33,333 nt of DNA from UBA3006 sp031401235 (GTDB lineage Bacteria > Actinomycetota > Acidimicrobiia > Acidimicrobiales > Ilumatobacteraceae): positions 1 through 33,333 of the forward strand of contig JANNRJ010000024.1 in the NCBI GenBank assembly GCA_031401235.1, written 5' to 3'. The position numbers were made by a program, and so were the translations under genes. Below, one piece after another: positions 31,912 to 33,333 of this stretch (within the stretch, counting starts at the first letter, position 1; each line of letters begins with the position of its first letter). A model generated the notes under the pieces. It was not told the origin of the DNA, did not search any database, and saw only the letters and a program-made list of their open reading frames with translations.

Positions 31912-32046
31912 GTGAAACGCACCTTTCAACCAAACACTCGTCGTCGGTCCAAAAAACATGGCTTTCGTAGCCGCATGAGCACTCGGGCCGGCCGAGCTAT
32001 CCTCAAGTCCCGTCGGGCCAAGGGCCGTCATCGGCTGTCGGCTTGA
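31912..32046 (+). CDS. rpmH: 50S ribosomal protein L34
   Basis: A 44-residue, Arg/Lys-rich ribosomal protein: MKRTFQPNTRRRSKKHGF then RSRMSTRAGRAILKSRR and ending RHRLSA, the universal L34 sequence. The GTG start follows AGGGGG about five bases upstream. The longer open frame from 31804 adds residues that L34 never has. It is first in rpmH-rnpA-yidD-yidC, divergent from dnaA, and its stop overlaps the rnpA start. Confidence 0.97.
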   Translation: MKRTFQPNTRRRSKKHGFRSRMSTRAGRAILKSRRAKGRHRLSA

Positions 32047-32390
32047 TCGGCCATATTTCTCAACGCGCGACCTTTAGCCGGCTATCAGATGAGGGAACAT
32101 ATGTTCGCTCGGATGCGCTGTGGTGTCGCCTGGTGGTGGACTCAAGTCTCTCTATCCCCCATATGGGCTATGCCATTGGTCGCCCAATTGGAGGTGCGGT
32201 GGTGCGTAATCGGATCCGCCGGCGACTGCGAGCGATCATGAGGACTCGCCAAAATGACCTAACTCCCGGGTGGTATCTGATCGGGGTTTCGGCGAAGGCG
32301 CGAAATTTCGGGTATGCCCAGCTTGAAAGCAGCGTTAGCCGACTGATTCAAGCAATCCAACTTCACAGTATTCAAAAGTCACTGCAATGA
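32043..32390 (+). CDS. rnpA: Ribonuclease P protein component
   Basis: Protein subunit of RNase P, which trims tRNA 5' ends with the catalytic RNA. It has 115 residues: ATFSRLSDEG near the start, a central beta region, then the hallmark GRPIGGAVVRNRIRRRLR and a C-terminal helix. Translation most likely begins at TTG 32043, overlapping the rpmH stop as TTGA, so expression depends on L34 translation. The end overlaps yidD by four bases. Confidence 0.93.
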   Translation: MIGHISQRATFSRLSDEGTYVRSDALWCRLVVDSSLSIPHMGYAIGRPIGGAVVRNRIRRRLRAIMRTRQNDLTPGWYLIGVSAKARNFGYAQLESSVSRLIQAIQLHSIQKSLQ

Positions 32391-32623
32391 ACACGCAACC
32401 AAAAGTCCAGGATTTCCTCATTCGGGCGATTAATTGGTACCAAGGTCTCCGACCCGGGCATCCGTCTCCCTGTCGATTTTATCCCTCATGTTCGACATAC
32501 GCCCAAGAAGCCATCGAAATCCACGGAGCCCGACACGGAAGTTGGTTGATGGTCCGTCGCCTGTCGCGTTGTCGCCCGTTTGGTCCGTCTGGGTTCGATC
32601 CCGTTCCACAGGAAGGCAACTAA
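32387..32623 (+). CDS. yidD: YidD membrane-protein insertion efficiency factor
   Basis: A 78-residue YidD/DUF37 protein. Conserved sequence includes PCRFYPSCSTYAQEAIE, HGARHG and RLSRCRPFGPSGFDPVP, with the three family cysteines. It is thought to assist YidC-dependent membrane insertion. ATG 32387 overlaps the rnpA stop (ATGA), and yidC starts five bases after its stop. Confidence 0.95.
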   Translation: MNTQPKVQDFLIRAINWYQGLRPGHPSPCRFYPSCSTYAQEAIEIHGARHGSWLMVRRLSRCRPFGPSGFDPVPQEGN

Positions 32624-32628
32624 CACTC

Positions 32629-33333
32629 ATGTTTGAACTAGCCGCACGACTAATTGCATTATTTTACGGACTCGTGCATAGTTATACATTCGCCATTGGG
32701 TTGGTAGCAGTTGTTGTGATGCTGTTGATCACTCCACTCACATTGAAGAGCACCAAGGGCATGTTGGAAATGCAACGATTGCAACCAGAAATGCGTCGAT
32801 TGCAATCTGAGTTCAAAGGTGATCGAAGCAAACTCAACGAAGCAATGATGAAGCTATATAAAGAACACAAAGTAAATCCGTTGTCATCATGTTTGCCGAT
32901 TGCTGCTCAAATGCCGGTATTTATCATCATGTTTCGCGCACTTCATGGGCTCGTGAATCGTGGTCAAGATGGAAAATTTGAACCGAAGTATCTCAACAAG
33001 TCTTCAGATTTGTATAAAGCACTTCGCGGAAAAGACGAGATGCTTAGTTTTGGGCTTGATTTAGCCAAGTCGCCACTCAATGCCGTGCGGGACAATTTTG
33101 GTACAGGACTCATATACATGTTTCTAGTTGTTGTGTTGGCCGGCTTGTATTTTGTTCAACAACGAATGGTGGCGTCGCGCACGGTAAGCCCGACGATGTC
33201 TGCTGGTCAAGCCAAGTTGATGCAGTACTTGCCGGTGGCGTTTGCCTTTTTTCAGATCTTTCTCACCACCCAATTGGTTGTCTATTACATGGTGCAGGCC
33301 CTAGTGCGCATTGTTCAGCAGTACTACATCACC
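32629..33333 (+). CDS. yidC: YidC/OxaA membrane insertase (cut by the window end)
   Basis: 235 residues are visible before the edge. One N-terminal transmembrane helix (about 15-35) leads into LLITPLTLKS and then the cytoplasmic hairpin MQRLQPEMRRLQ with KLNEAMMKLYKEH. The conserved PLSSCLPIAAQMPVFIIMF helix follows, and two to three more helices come near the end. This is the short Gram-positive form without the periplasmic domain of E. coli YidC, though about 65 residues between helices two and three form an extra loop. It inserts membrane proteins alone or with Sec. The C-terminus lies outside the window. Confidence 0.96.
   Translation, partial: MFELAARLIALFYGLVHSYTFAIGLVAVVVMLLITPLTLKSTKGMLEMQRLQPEMRRLQSEFKGDRSKLNEAMMKLYKEHKVNPLSSCLPIAAQMPVFIIMFRALHGLVNRGQDGKFEPKYLNKSSDLYKALRGKDEMLSFGLDLAKSPLNAVRDNFGTGLIYMFLVVVLAGLYFVQQRMVASRTVSPTMSAGQAKLMQYLPVAFAFFQIFLTTQLVVYYMVQALVRIVQQYYIT

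Noticed and set aside
31614..31922. Minus-strand frame of 102 residues across the dnaA-rpmH gap
   Set aside because: It has no recognisable content, overlaps dnaA and rpmH starts, and runs through the DnaA-box cluster.
1..33333. CRISPR array, insertion sequence, prophage or toxin-antitoxin system
   Set aside because: No regular spaced repeats, transposase, integrase or phage genes were seen, and no small overlapping pair with toxin-like motifs.

Overview
The window is a chromosomal segment spanning the replication-origin neighbourhood of an actinobacterium. The evidence is the gene order rpmH-dnaA-oriC-dnaN-recF-dciA-gyrB-gyrA-DUF3566-tRNA-Ile, together with crgA, trpG and the fhaA/pstP/pknB signalling genes. 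An F420-type LLM oxidoreductase and several probable leaderless promoters point the same way. Base composition looks mid-range rather than very GC-rich (judged by eye, not counted), so a member of a lineage such as Acidimicrobiia or a related freshwater/marine actinobacterium is plausible. That placement is inference.

Layout. 1-1065 (+): the end of a cytochrome bc-type complex operon, with the tail of a membrane subunit, a Tat-type Rieske protein and a membrane-anchored monohaem cytochrome c. 1096-3810 (-): a three-gene ABC-2 exporter. 3874-3956 (-): tRNA-Leu(CAG). 4035-5990 (+): a small coiled-coil protein and a double-GT2 glycosyltransferase. 6009-9731 (+): an overlapping FHA / PP2C phosphatase / PASTA kinase operon that controls growth and division in actinobacteria. 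9706-10708: convergent trpG-like amidotransferase and the cell-division gene crgA.

10710-21908 is an accessory block relative to the order known in mycobacteria. It holds a small zinc-ribbon-like membrane protein, a thiolase, a MarR regulator, a ferredoxin-NAD(P)+-type reductase and a divergent 4-hydroxyacetophenone-monooxygenase-like Baeyer-Villiger enzyme. It continues with a GNAT acetyltransferase, tRNA-Ala(TGC), an LLM oxidoreductase, an MgtE-N/CBS protein with DUF1003, and a tRNA-Ile-linked operon of a 46-residue protein, a Rossmann dehydrogenase, a Fur regulator and an alpha/beta hydrolase.

21921-31617 (-) holds tRNA-Ile(GAT), DUF3566, a TadE-like protein, gyrA, gyrB, dciA, recF, dnaN, the probable oriC (29919-30180) and dnaA. 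From 31912 (+) run rpmH, rnpA, yidD and yidC, the last cut by the window end. Replication initiation, topology control, RNase P, membrane insertion and growth-phase kinase signalling are thus packed around the origin.

No CRISPR array, insertion sequence, phage module or obviously new defence system was seen. The most notable observations are the origin with a DnaA-trio-like stretch, a set of likely leaderless promoters, the stripped-down kinase cluster, the monooxygenase cluster, and a tiny gene whose ribosome binding site abuts the 3' end of tRNA-Ile. There is no gene-free stretch above about 300 bases; the two largest gaps are the oriC and dnaA-rpmH intergenic regions.
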